From: Phylloscopus collybita
Taxonomy: Eukaryota; Chordata; Aves; Passeriformes; Phylloscopidae
Direction of reading: 5' to 3'
Length of the DNA: 64,000 nt
Assembly (NCBI GenBank): GCA_027886175.1
Contig: JAJNNQ010000011.1
Span: 5,704,001-5,768,000, forward strand
Shown: in pieces, positions 1 through 10,739 of the stretch
How the letters are laid out: each line of letters begins with the position of its first letter
Numbering within the stretch: position 1 is the stretch's first letter
Notes under the pieces: model-generated
What the model saw: only the letters and a program-made list of their open reading frames with translations
Database searches by the model: none
Told to the model about the DNA's origin: nothing
Translations under genes and position numbers: made by a program

Positions 1-440
1 AAGAAGGGAAATGCGGATTCTACGTGGAAGGATCGAGATTATCCTTGAATGACTTTGTTTGGGTCCCTGCAGAAATGAATGGTTTTGCAGAAAGCTCAGC
101 AGCTGTCAGAGGATGAGCACCCACAGGCACTCAGGGGGGCTGCAGGAGGGGCACAAGAAGCCCCTGCAGCACTTGGTCACAAAGGCACAGCAGGGGAAGA
201 AGGCAAGAAGGGAGGAGGAAAGGCCAAGGGGAAGAAGGCAAAGGCCATGGCAGAGTTTCTACAGCCCCTGAGGGATCAAGCCCAGGGCCCAAGGGGGCCC
301 CAGCACCCAGGGCACCGGCTCGGCCACAAGGACCTGGCAGAGGCATTGCCCTCCTGGGCAGGGGAGAGCCCACCCAAACAGCCCCTGGCAAGGAATCAGG
401 CTGCCAGCTGCAGGCCACAAGGACACTGCAACCAATAATT
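1..440 (+). mobile_element. ERV gag nucleocapsid fragment (gammaretrovirus-like)
   Basis: This is the 3' part of a gag gene. One frame shows a charged Lys/Arg/Glu-rich stretch, then a degenerate CCHC knuckle region (ASCRPQGHC) in which the first Cys of the box appears lost. The same segment recurs at 15,100-15,690 (minus), 29,700-30,350 (+), 35,893-36,290 (minus) and 62,220-62,620 (+). In the copies at 15 kb and 30 kb it runs on into protease and reverse transcriptase, which identifies it. Here the homology stops at about 430 and no pol follows. Two overlapping forward frames are open, which I take to be a by-product of high GC content. Assignment to gag is by family resemblance and by the linked pol in the sister copies. 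Confidence 0.6.
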
Positions 441-1590
441 ACATTACAGGATGTCCTCCAAATAAGAACCAAGCTGACAGATCCAGCCCCTCAGTCTGGC
501 CCACCAACCCACTCAAACCAAAAACACAACATTTCACCGTGGGATGGGATCAGATTATCCATGAGCAGGAGGAGGAGCACAGAGTGGAAAATTAAATGAC
601 TCAAGAAGCTGTTGGCAAAGAGATGACAACGGGAAAGTGGGGAAACAGAGAACAAAGGAAATAAGAAAGCAGCTCATGTTCCGGCCCAAACGTGGAAAGG
701 ATGGGAATGGGACACGGTTTTGGGGTTCCCTGGCACACCAGGGGTTAAACGAATGCTCTTCCTCCCCTTCTGTGCTACAGCAACTCTCATCTTTGGGCCA
801 TGCAGGACACCTTGCTGAGTGCAGCTCAGTCAGCAGCTGAGCAAGGGGATGCAGGTGGCAGCCAGGCCTCCTGAGCCACAAAGGGCTACAAAAGGACAGG
901 GAATTGTTGAAAATGACCCCAGAATATTGGCTTTCACATTTGTGTGCTGGTCTTTATCTGTGGTTATTGATTGTAAGCACAGTGCAGTTTAGAATCCCTT
1001 TGAGCTGCTTGCTCATTTAACCTCATTGCTCATTTGAAGTCTGCACCGTGTAACTCATGGAAGCAGCAGTGGGATGAGTATTTGATGTTGATGTAGACAC
1101 CTGACAGCTTCTAGAACTGCTAATGGGATGAATGTATTGTACTGTAGGCCTGAGCAAAATAGAAAATGGTCAAATACTTGTGTGTAACCCAGAGAACTGT
1201 ATAAAGCACTCAGGTTGTTTCCCACAGCTGCTGACTGACCTCTCCAAGGGAAGAGATAAGGGCCACACAAACCAGAGCAGCAGAGAAGAATGAGAGAAGA
1301 GTTTGTGAACTGTTCGCTCTCTGGGAAGTGTGAAACAACAGGATGAGGCCACAAGAAGAAATAAAAGAGACTGACCTGATCTGCAGGATGTGATGTAGGG
1401 AAGCCAAAACAGAAAAATAAAAAAAGAAAAGTTTCTAAACCATCAAAAGCTGCCAGGAATGTTTGAATAGAGCATGAAACCCATGAATATGTATGTACCT
1501 CAGTAAAGGAACAGCACAGAGATAAGGCTGCCTTAATGTGCAGGGTGTTCCTGGGCTGATGGCCAGGAACATGCTAGCACTGGACATTGT
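441..1590 (+). repeat. Segmental-duplication flank of a zinc-finger unit
   Basis: No gene is recognised. The stretch is nearly the same as 62,620-63,750 (+) and as 34,750-35,880 read in reverse, so it is part of the duplicated unit that carries the zinc-finger genes. By comparison with gene D, it lies between the promoter (about 2.5 kb, minus) and a zinc-finger gene that would sit left of the window. A shorter homologous piece (about 430-570) also recurs at 11,440-11,560 and 32,520-32,640. Confidence 0.65.
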
Positions 1591-2180
1591 CCTAGTTTTT
1601 TCCCTTATTGGACTTTTGGAAAATATTCTCAGATAGAATTTTTGTTTTTCTCAGAATTGAGGTCACTGACAATAATCCCAAAACCAAAGAGGACCCAGGA
1701 AGCAAAAACAGAGTCAGTGAGTGAATCTGCTTGGAGAGAGAGCCGGGGACTTGGAGATAAGGAAGAAATGAGAGAAACTCATCAGTTTCAGAAAATGTTA
1801 CTCATTGACACGGACTGCTGCTGAGCCAAGATCCTGCTGAATTCCTGAACACGGAGAAGAAGAACAAAGCCTGAACAGAGCCAGGAATATCGGATGTTAT
1901 ACAAAAGGGGGGTGCATATTAACGAGGACATGCAGTAGGCGAATCGGGAAGTTTCAACTTTCCAAGGACCTTCGCCAGCGGGCAAAGGGAGAGGGAGATG
2001 CAGAAGGGAAAATCAGGATAAAAAGGAGGCTGCGAACTACAACAATTGGAGAGACCGCATGGCAAATGCCGCATGGCCTCTCCCTTTATCCATGAATAAA
2101 GTCACTTTTACAGGACTCCTCTGGCTCCTTCGGGCACAGAAACCTCTGGCGATGCCAATTTTCCCGCTCAGGCCCGGGGA
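1590..2180 (+). mobile_element. LTR-like element
   Basis: A TATA-like box (GGATAAAAAGG, near 2,017) is followed about 75 bases later by a polyadenylation signal (AATAAAG, near 2,095), the order expected in an LTR. Parts of it recur at 29,050-29,280, at 34,460-34,760 (reverse) and at the right edge after 63,740. The exact ends are not resolved. It abuts the CpG promoter at about 2,170. Confidence 0.45.
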
Positions 2181-2680
2181 CAGCGCAGCGCCTCCGTCCT
2201 ACCCACAGGAACCGGGACGAGCCAGCGCTGCTCCGGCCCCGGCTCCTGCCCAGGCACCCGCGGGAAGGAGACCGCGGGCAGCCGCTCCCGCAGCGCCCTC
2301 AGGCCACGGGGAACACGGCGCGGACACGGCACAACCCAGCCACAGCCAGAGCCCCCTGCCGCCCCCTCCGCCCGCAGCCAGCCCCGAGCCCCGGCACAAC
2401 CCAGCGCGGCTCCCACCTGCGCCGGGGCCGCCTCCGAGCTCCGCCGCCGCCTCCCCGGGCTCCGGTCGCTGCCGGCGCTCCCGGGCCCGCACTGAGGAAC
2501 CGAAAATGGCGCCGCTCTACGGCAGGACCGCGCTCTGCCCGCTCTGCCCAATCACCGCGCAGCCAGAGCCAGGAGTGACGGCACCATCAGCCAATGGCAG
2601 CGATCCAGGGGCGGGCTATGCACACGGCCCAGCCCCGCCCCGCGCTCTCAGGCCCCGCCCCCGGGCTGTCTGAGGGCAAA
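2168..2680 (-). promoter_or_regulatory. CpG-island promoter and noncoding exon 1 of a zinc-finger unit (minus)
   Basis: A very CpG-rich block is homologous to the promoters of zinc-finger genes A, B and C. Read on the minus strand it has an inverted CCAAT box (CCATTGG), a CRE half site (CCGTCACTC), a second ATTGG, and then a YY1-like element (GGCGCCATTTTCGG, about 2,498-2,511). A GC-rich exon ending GCGCAG follows at a GT donor (exon end 2,417). The unit would transcribe leftwards, so its zinc-finger exon should lie beyond base 1. Confidence 0.6.
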
Positions 2681-2689
2681 GCCGCAGAT

Positions 2690-3990
2690 GAGGAACAGCC
2701 CTGGGACGGGCCCGGGCCCGAGGCGGGATGGAGCTGAAAACACAAACAAAGTTCTCCGCACCTCCCGCACCGCCTTGCCCAGCCCTGCCTGCTGGGTGCC
2801 TCCGACTCAGCGGGAAGCCCTAGAGCCCCACTTCTCCTACCTCCTACCTACGAGCCTCAGTTTGTCACTTTGATTTCCCCGAAAAAGGGAAAACTGCCCC
2901 AATCTCCTGTCGATGAGTGGAAGAGGGGCGAGATTTCTGGTAGAAAACTCCAAAATTTCAGAGCTCGACAATGAGAAGTAAATGCAGACCCTTAAAATCA
3001 GACTCCCCTGACGCCTCCCTCCTTCCAGCTCCACCTCCTCCCCCGGCAGAGCAGGGAGACAGGGAATGGGGCCATGGTCAGTTCGTGCCCCGGGGCTTTT
3101 CCGGCTGCTCAGGGACAGGAGCTGTTCCCCTGCTGCACCCTGGGCTCCCTCCCACAGCAGAGTTCTCCAGGAACTCCTTCAAGCTCAGCCCATCCCATGG
3201 GGAACAGCCCCCCTCCAACTGCTGCAGCCTGGGTCACTCTGCCACAGGCTCCGTCCTTCAAGGACAGGCTGCTCCAGTGGGGGCCCCTCTGTCCGCAGGT
3301 GTCCCCCGGGGTCACAGCCTCCTGTCAGGCATTCCCCTGCTCTGCCATGGGCTCCTCCAGGGGCTCTGGGGGATCTCTGCATCCCCGTGGATCTCAGCAT
3401 GCGGCACCTCAGATCTTTGGAGGCACCACAGATTGGCTCTGCTGGACACAGAGGAAGCTTCTGGCAGCTTCTCTCAAAAGCCAGCCCTGAAACCCCCTGC
3501 TACCAAAACCAGGCCCTGCAATCCCAACACAGCTCCAAAAATGGGGTCCCAGATAGACAGGAGCTCAGGTTGACCCAAAATTGGGATGGAGATTTCCAGG
3601 GGCTCAGGGGTGCACAAAAAATGAGGCCCCAGCTGAGGGTGTTCTGTGCTTGGCTGAGCGCTGCCTGAGGGCTGGGGCTGCACCACAGGGGGACACCCTC
3701 CTCCAGTGGGGATGTCCCGCAAATGGGGGATGCCCACAAGACCCTCAGGAACCCTGGGGCTGGCTGGCCCTGCCTGGATGCCAGGAGCCACCAAAACCAC
3801 TCTGCCCCTGCCCTCTGCAGCTGCACAGGGACAGGAAATAGAAGGAAAGGCCCAGGAGTCAAGAGAAGGACCAGGAGCAATCCCACCCTGAGCACCGGCA
3901 AAGGCAAAACAGATCCAGCCTGGGAACAGGGAGGGAATTTAATACCAACCAAATCACAGTGGGACAAGAAGGGAAAGAAATCTCTCCAAG
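2690..3990. other. No gene recognised
   Basis: The sequence is GC-rich. 2,690-2,790 matches 33,040-33,150, so it is still promoter flank. From 2,800 to 3,880 I see no splice-supported exon, no RNA gene and no clear repeat, only short chance reading frames. From about 3,880 the sequence becomes the 3' flank of the zinc-finger pseudogene. Confidence 0.5.
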
Positions 3991-4154
3991 ACCTTCCCCA
4001 CACCCAACAGGGATCACCAGGAATGGGGGTCACCAAGGCTCTGCCCAACGGGGATCACTGGGGATCATCCAACGCCGATCTTCCCATGAGGATGGAGCTG
4101 GAGCAGGGCACAAAGGAAGCTCTTCCTGCACTCAGGGCACTTGCAGGGCTTTCC

Positions 4155-4367
<213 letters not shown>

Positions 4368-4396
4368 TCAACTACAGGGTTCCAGTAATCTCTTTC

Positions 4397-5330
4397 TGTT
4401 GTGGTGTGTTTTTATTGTGTTTCCAATTGCAGCTCAGTTTTAATCGTCAGTTTTATACACCACCCATATTTTGTATTGTTACAGTATATTTTATCCCTAA
4501 TGGATTGTTCCTTTCCCCTGTATTGTTGGTTCTGCCCTGGTTGTCTATCTTCCCTAGACCTGCCCTTCCCTCCTCCTACAGAATTGTCAATCCTTCCCTC
4601 ACCCTGCCCCTTCTTCCAGACCCTTCCCTGTCAATCCCCCAACCTTCGACGCCCCAGTGGTTGGTTTAAACTGTTCCCTCCCCTTGTGTTCTTTCATTGC
4701 TCTGTGCATTGTACTCCCCGCCTTATGTTCCTCCCCCATGTCACCCTCATTGGTTGGAAATTGTATCCTCTCCCCAGACCTCCCCCACTTATCAGCCCCT
4801 GCAAGCCCAGGTTCTGTGCCTTTTTCTGTCCCTGACCCTCTGGGCAATAAACACCTTTGGAAATCCCACAGAAGGCCTCTCCCTGTCCCTTGTCCCTGCC
4901 CTGGACGCGTGCCACCTGTGCTATAGAGCAGCTGTGCCCTGCAGCTGCACCCTGGATTGCCTGGCTTTCTGGGGGCAGCCCACTCCTGGCGCTGTGAGGC
5001 AGAATGAACGAGGCAGGAGTGATTTCAGAGGCTGCGTGGCCCCTCGCAAGCAAGGGACCCCGGTTTATTTTTTCTGACTCCTTTTGTACTTTCTCAGATG
5101 TGCCCACCTTAGAGGTGGGACCTTTGGGAACCATTGGTCCGTTCCAGAGACCATCACCGAAGTTCCTCCTCTGGGAACAGATGTGGGAACACTCGGTAGT
5201 TTCCATTGTGTGGCCTTGTGTACGAATTCCGTGCCTGGGAACAGAATTTCCCAAAACCAAAACATGGTAGGCACGAAGCATGGCAACACACTCCTGGCGC
5301 CGGTGCCGGGAGCTGGCTGGGCTGAGGGAC
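4397..5330 (+). mobile_element. LTR (family 2), copy 1, interrupted
   Basis: This LTR starts TGTTGTGGTG. It has a decayed TATA region (CTTATCAGCCCC, near 4,788; the sister copy at 40 kb reads CTTATAAGCCCC) and a polyadenylation signal (GCAATAAACACC, near 4,844). A TGGCGCC-starting stretch after the GGGCAGCCCACTCC run could be a decayed lysine-type primer site. Copies lie at 39,395-40,320 (+) and 55,255-55,513 (minus). A solo LTR of another family is nested at 4,993-5,288. The 3' boundary is approximate. Confidence 0.6.
4993..5288 (-). mobile_element. Solo LTR (family 1, minus) nested in an LTR
   Basis: On the minus strand it starts TGTTGCCATG and ends CCTCACA. Internally it matches the solo LTRs at 39,511 and 51,946, including CCCACCTCTAAGGTGGGCAC and an AATAAACC signal. 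It is flanked by CACTCCTGGCGC on both sides (4,981-4,992 and 5,289-5,300). The uninterrupted sequence is seen at 40,277-40,290, which shows that this is an insertion. Confidence 0.75.
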
Positions 5331-6580
5331 ACCGGCATCGCGTCAGGAAACTCTTTCACAAAAATAGTAGAAGATATGAAAAGAGTAGCAGGATGTGTGC
5401 CTGTTCAGAAATGGAATTCTATCCTTCAGGATTCCTAGTAGGAGCAGTGGTTTGGGGGAGGGGCTGGCTGGAAGAAAGTGGGATTTATAACATTATGTTC
5501 CTTAACGGGGTTACCGTTTTTACCTTGCCTAGTTCCATGCTTTATTAAGCTCATTCACTCTGTGATTGAAGGCAATGCAAGTTGCAGCGATGCCTGTAGG
5601 CTCCGAACTGGCTGCAAAAGAATTAAGTCATTTTGGGAAAACATCAAAAATATCCAAAATAATGAAATTGAGGAAAGACAAAAAAGAAGCTCAGATCTCA
5701 CAAACTTTAGCCAGGTTTGAAGCGTGACACAAATCAATAAATTAAACAAGAAGGAGGAAGGAATTTAAAGAAATCAAGTTGTGATTGGTGTCATTCAAAC
5801 AGCAGGTGTGTCTGCGGGCAAGGTGGACAGAGACCATGGGATTATTATAAAGAGGAGATTTTTAAAAAATCCCCTTAGTAAGGCATGGAAGTGTTATAAA
5901 TGTGAATAAAATAAACAACAAATACAAAATTTAGTAGCAATTTTAATAACCATCTAATATAAAATTAAGCCTATACAAAAATTTGGCAATGATGATTTAA
6001 ATCTGGTTAAGGTTCTGATAAGGCAGAAGCAAAACTGATCCGGGTACGGGGAGGGTTTCTCACCCCACCTCAGGCACAAAACAGAGCAATTCAAATTACA
6101 CTCATCTACTGTCTGCTGATACAGATCCATCAATGTTTCCTGTGAGCTTCCTCCTATTTCCAGTTTTGAAAATCTACATCACTGCACTTCATGGCTCATG
6201 CTTCACTTGTTGCCAGGGGCTCTTCTGTCTTCTTTGGGTGCTCTTTGGGATGAAGGCTCACAGTCTTCCTGTTGTCCTCTGAATAACCTCTCTTATTACA
6301 CACGTGTATTAAGCTTGTATTATGTAAGCAAATGCCAGGTTTGAACAATAAGACAATAAATCTCATAAAATTAACAATTTTCCTGGAGTTTCACCAACTT
6401 TCCCTGTTTTATGGATAAATTTAGCTCGTCTTATCTTGAGTTTCTTCCTGTATTCTACTCTCTCATGAACATCTGCAGGAGAAAGGAGGGACCCTCTCCC
6501 TCTTTTCTTTAACACTGTACTTTTAATTACAGTTTTATTTAAAAATATTGATTACTGTTTCAATTTTGTCAGCATACCTA
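5330..6580. other. AT-rich stretch without a recognised gene
   Basis: The sequence is AT-rich and has only short chance reading frames. I see no splice-supported exon, RNA gene or tandem array. It separates the LTR cluster from the 3' end of the first orphan-family gene. Confidence 0.45.
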
Positions 6581-6784
6581 TTTATCATAGCTGTTTATCA
6601 CACCACGTGTCCCCAGTGACGTCACCCCAGGAATTCCCATCAGGATTTGGAACAGTTTCAATGAAAATTTCCAGAAAATTCCCCAAATTTGTCTCAAACA
6701 CTGTGCAGGGAGAGGGGAGGGGACAAGTGACACCAGCGATGTTCCCGATGATGTCATCACCCCAATGATGTCACAGCGGTGACT

Positions 6785-8114
6785 TCACTGTCCCCGCAGC
6801 AGCCTTGGGATGTCCTCAATGGCTCTTTGGCACTGCTTGGACACCGCACGGTGAGCGGGGCCACCAGGGATACCGGAGCCAGCAGAGGGACTGGAGAGGA
6901 GGGTGCGGATGTCCCCAAGTGTCCCCAGCAGGTGACACGTGGCCAGGCGGGCGCTGGCCTCACACAGCAGCGTGGCCTTGGTCACCGCGGATCTTAACTC
7001 CAAGAGGACATCGCGACTCACCTGCCTTCTCCTCTCCAGGGCGGCCTGGATGTCCCCAAGCCGGCCCAGCAGCTCCCAGGGGAGCAGGCTGGCTTTGTCA
7101 CACGCAGCCTCCAAGCGCCCCAGCAGACCCAGGGCCACCTCTGGCCGCTGCACACCCCTGGTGTCTGCGCCCTCCCAGAGCTCCTGGAGCTCGGTGGCCT
7201 CCCCGGCCAGCCGGTCCCAGCTCTCCCTGAGCGCGGCCACCGAGTCTCGTTCGGCTCTGACCACGGCTCTCATTCCATCATGGGCCCAGGTGGCCCCCGG
7301 GTTGGCCTCGAGGTTGGCCAGGACCTGGTGTAGGGAGGTGACATCGCGCTGGCCCAGGGAGGTGTCACTGCAGTGGCACAGGGTGCAACGGAGAGTCCCG
7401 GTGAATTTCCTCAGGGCTGCGCGCAGGGACCTTGGGGACACGGCCCGCAGCAGGTCCCCATCTGGCAGGGCCACAGTGGCTGCCAGACAACCCAGGGTGG
7501 CCACCACAGCCACCTGTGCCTTCAGCACCTGGGGAGGAGACAGGGAGGTGGTGGGGACCTTGTGGCATTTGTGGCCTCCTGGGGTGGCCCCTGTCCCCTC
7601 CAGGGATGCCCTTTGTCCCCTCCCTGGAGAGCTCAGCTGTCCCTGCTGACACTTTGTCTCCTCCTCGTCCCGTCTGCCACCCCCTGCTCTCCCCTCTGCC
7701 ACCCCCCATGTCCCATCTGCCACCTCCTTGTCCTGTCTGCCACCCCCTGCCACACCCCAATGTCCCCTCTGCCACCCTTAGTCCCCTCCACCCCTCTGTC
7801 ACCTCCTCCCTTCCTGCCACACCCTCCTGTCCCCTTTGCGACCCCCTGTGCCCTCTGCCACGCCCCTGCCACCCCCTGCTGTCCCCCACTCCTCTGCCAC
7901 CTCCATTGTCCCCTGTGCCACCCGCTGCCACCCTCTGTCCCCTCTGCCACCCTCGGTCCCCTCCACCCCTCTGTCACCTCCCCTCTTCTCACCACACCCT
8001 CCTGTCCCCTTTGGGACCCCTGTCCCCTCCTGCCGACCCCGTGTCCCCTCTGTCCCCCCTCCCCGTCTCCTCCCCCACCCCGTGCCGGGATTGTCGCACC
8101 TCTCGAGGCTCCAT
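6785..8114 (-). CDS. Orphan-family gene 1, two exons, 252 aa, function unknown
   Basis: I do not recognise this family. Exon 1 codes only MEPRE (8,114-8,100) and ends at a GT donor (8,099-8,098). Exon 2 (7,528-6,785) follows a CCCCAG acceptor in the same phase and runs to TGA, predicting 252 residues. The protein is Ala/Leu/Arg-rich and probably all helical. It has no signal peptide, no convincing membrane segment and no metal-binding Cys/His pattern. Its paralogue at 9,096-10,487 has the same five-codon first exon, the same junction and shared blocks (PGATWA, ALGLLGRL, EASARL then HLL, LLSSP), so the model is supported by comparison. The intron (7,529-8,099) is a degenerate C-rich minisatellite. 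A CpG-rich promoter lies just upstream, and a 3'-flank relic of the family recurs at 40,989-41,146. Existence as a gene is likely; function is open. Confidence 0.7.
7529..8099. repeat. C-rich minisatellite intron of orphan gene 1
   Basis: On the plus strand it is a degenerate tandem array of units such as CCCCTCTGCCACCCCCTGTC, with almost no G-rich stretches on that strand. The orphan gene 2 intron (10,116-10,472) has the same composition, so the array predates the duplication. Long reading frames across it are artefacts of the repeat. Confidence 0.8.
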
Positions 8115-8480
8115 GGCCGCTGGGGACACTCTGGGGGAGGGGACACGCCCGGGTGACACTCGAGGAACAGACGGGTCCGGGTGCGGCCCCTCAGCCCCCG
8201 CGCCCGCCACTGCCACAGCCGGGGTGACAGCAAGGGGGGGACAGGGACAGGGACAGGCAGAGTGTGCAGGCACGGCACCGCCCTAGAGCCGGGGAGGGGA
8301 CGGGCACAGGGCACAAGGGCCTCTGTTCCAGGAGCCTCTCCAGGCCCCAGCTCTACTGCAGGGGCTGCGGGTGCGGATTTTGGGGGGTCCCGGTGCCCCC
8401 CGGGGCGGGGTCAGTGCTCAGCAGCGGGGCCGTGATCGGGGGTGGCGGGGGCTGCCCGGGACCCCCCCGGCCCCCCAAAT
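8115..8480 (-). promoter_or_regulatory. CpG-rich 5' region of orphan gene 1
   Basis: This GC- and CpG-rich sequence lies immediately upstream of the MEPRE start codon on the minus strand. It is comparable to the 5' region of orphan gene 2 (10,488-10,740). No TATA box is seen. The promoter call rests on position and composition. Confidence 0.45.
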
Positions 8481-9040
8481 CACAGCCGGGGGTGAAAAAC
8501 AAAGCTCACTCTTTGGAATTGTTACAAGTTTAACCAGGGATGGAGAAGGGACAATATCCAGGGCTGGGGTGTTTTAGAACAATGTTCTCTGTGCACGGCT
8601 CCATTGCTGGGGCACACACACATCCATGAGTTCGGGCATCATTCCAACATTCCTGTGAGCTTTGGATGTTCCAGGAACTCTCTTGTTTGGTTTTAACCTC
8701 TGACTTGTCTGCAGGACATCCCATAAATCAGATTCACATATTTGATTTCATCTCCTGATCCCACCCTGTTGTTCCACAATCAAGAATCAATAAATTCTTC
8801 TCCGGCTTCTGTTTCTGTTTCTTTGGTTTCTGTCACTGTTATCACCAGTCTGCAGGTGTGGGAAATGACAGAATTGTTTTACACCATTCTCTGAGTTGGT
8901 TATAATATAAAAATCAGTTAAAATTATTACATTACAAAAGCAGTTTAGCATTGTGCAGTCTCCATTTCAGTATTTTGCTAAGGCCTAGGATATAAAATCG
9001 ATTTATCACGCTGCCATTTCCGTCGGTGCCACATAAACTG
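8480..9040. repeat. AT-rich dispersed repeat
   Basis: There is no gene here. 8,870-9,030 is homologous to 40,455-40,640: both contain TTGCTAAGGCCTA, then GATATAAAATC and a TTTAT run. An AATAAATTC signal near 8,789 suggests LTR origin, but no ends could be set. Confidence 0.45.
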
Positions 9041-9095
9041 TCTCAAACAGCACAGGGTGAGGGGACAAGTGGCACCAGCGATGTTCCTGATGATG

Positions 9096-10487
9096 TCACT
9101 GCCCTGACGATGTCACAGCGGTGACACCACTGATCTCCAGCAGCCTCAGGATGTCCTCTTTGGCTCTTTGGCACAGCTCGGCCACCACGCAGCCACGGGG
9201 GCCACCAGGGCCACCAGAGCCACCACAGGGACTGGAGAGGAGGAAGTCGATTTCCCCAAGTGCCACCAGCAGGTGATCCCGGGTCAGGCGGGCGCTGGCC
9301 TCCCACAGCTGCTCAGACTCGGCCACCTCGACCATGAAGTCCTTGAGGTCATCGGGGGACGCCTCCTCTGTCTCCCCCTTCCAGGTGTCCTCAATGTCCC
9401 AGAGCTGGTCGTACAGCTCCCAGGAGAACTCCCAAGCTTCTGCACAGGCATTTGCCAAGCGCCCCAGCAGCCCCAGGGCCTCCTCCACTCTCTGTCCCCT
9501 CAAGGTGGCCGGCCCCGCCTGCCTGGTGGCCACCACAGGCTCTTCCCTGGCCTTGGTGGCCACTGTCACGGGGACATCGTGTGCGGCCACCACTGAGGCC
9601 AGGGCCACTGACGGCTGCGGGGCCACGGCCACCAGGTTGTCCCCAGCTGTCCCCGAGCAGGGGGGGGTCTTGTCCCGCAGGTCCCCGGCCAGGCTGGTGG
9701 CGGTGGCCTCGGCAGTGTCCTCGTTGGTGTCCTCATCGGTGTCCTCGTCGTCGGTGTCCTTGTCCTCCCAGGTGTCGAGGATCTCCTCTGCCTCACAGCC
9801 CAGCTGGCGCCACTTATCCTGGAGCACACCCATCGACTCCCGCCAGGCTCTGCCCGCAGCTCTCACATCGGCCCAGGTGGCCCCCGGGGTGTCCCTGAGG
9901 GTGGCCAGGGCCTGGCTCAGGGGGGTGACACCGCGCTGGCCCAGGGAGGTGATGTCACCGTGGTCCAGGGCGTCCCGGAGGCTCCAGATGAATTCCCTCA
10001 GGTCTGTGTGCAGGGACTCTGGGTACAGGAGCGGCCAGGAGCTCTTTCGTGGCGCGGTCACGGTGGCTGCCAGCTCGCCCAGGGTGGCCACCACGTTCAC
10101 CTGTGCCTCCAGCACCTGGGGAGGGGACAGGGGAGGTGGCGGGGACCTCGTGGCACTTGTGGCCTCCTGGGTTGGCCCCTGTGCCCTCCAGGGTCCCCTT
10201 TGTCCCCTCCCTGGAGAGCTCAGCTGTCCCTTCTGTCTCTTTGTCACCTCCTTGTCCCCCCTGCCAACCCCCGCTGTCCCCTCTGCCACCCCGTCCCCTC
10301 CTGCCACCCTCCCGCTGTCCCCGCCTCACCGCCACCCTCGGTCCCCTCCACCCCTCTGTCACCTCCCTGCTTTCTCCCACGCCTTCCTGTCCCCTTTGTG
10401 ACCCCCTGTCCCCTCTGCCACCCCCCGTGTCCCCCCGTCCCCTTCTGCCCCCTCGCACCGGGATTGTCGCACCTCGTGGGGCCACAT
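9096..10487 (-). CDS. Orphan-family gene 2, two exons, 344 aa, function unknown
   Basis: This is the paralogue of the gene at 6,785-8,114, on the same strand. Exon 1 codes MWPHE (10,487-10,473) with a GT donor at 10,472-10,471. Exon 2 (10,115-9,096) starts VLEAQVNVVATLG after CCCCAG and ends in TGA, giving 344 residues. The N-terminal and C-terminal thirds align with gene 1 (PGATWA near residue 85, ALGLLGRL, EASARL, LLSSP). About 80 residues are extra in the middle: an acidic Asp/Glu/Thr stretch (about residues 118-145) encoded by a GTCCTC-type repeat, then an Ala/Val/Thr-rich segment. It looks intracellular and helical; no enzyme motif is visible. The gene starts about 0.7 kb from the zinc-finger A exon 1, in divergent orientation. 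Confidence 0.7.
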
Positions 10488-10739
10488 GACCGCTGGGGAC
10501 ACTCCGGGGACCCTCCGGGGGCGAACAGGACCCGGTGACAGTGGCAGACACGCGCGGATGTGGCGCGGCCGGGAGGAAACAGGAAGAGGAAACAGAGGCG
10601 GCTCCACTCCCCCCACGCCCGCGGGGCCCCCGGGGGATCCCCGATGTGCCCCTGAGTGTCCCCAGTGTCCCCAACTGTCCCCAATGTCCCCTCGAGTGTC
10701 CCCAACGGGACCCTGATGTCCCCCCTGATGTCGCACCTG

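Noticed and set aside
79..438. Conserved small protein encoded by the five gag-fragment copies
   Set aside because: The copies at 15 and 30 kb continue into protease and RT, which makes this retroviral debris. Two frames being open reflects GC content.
2535..2600. MHC-type X-Y box in the zinc-finger promoter modules
   Set aside because: CGTCA and GATTGG are present, but the spacing is about 21 bases instead of 17 and no X1 sequence is present, so I call only a CCAAT/CRE module.
2971..3668. 200-codon frames at 3.0-3.7 kb
   Set aside because: Three overlapping frames are open at once, with no domain, splice partner or duplicate copy.
7365..8314. Frames of 170-284 codons across the orphan gene 1 intron
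   Set aside because: The stretch is a C-rich minisatellite flanked by a matched donor and acceptor in both paralogues.
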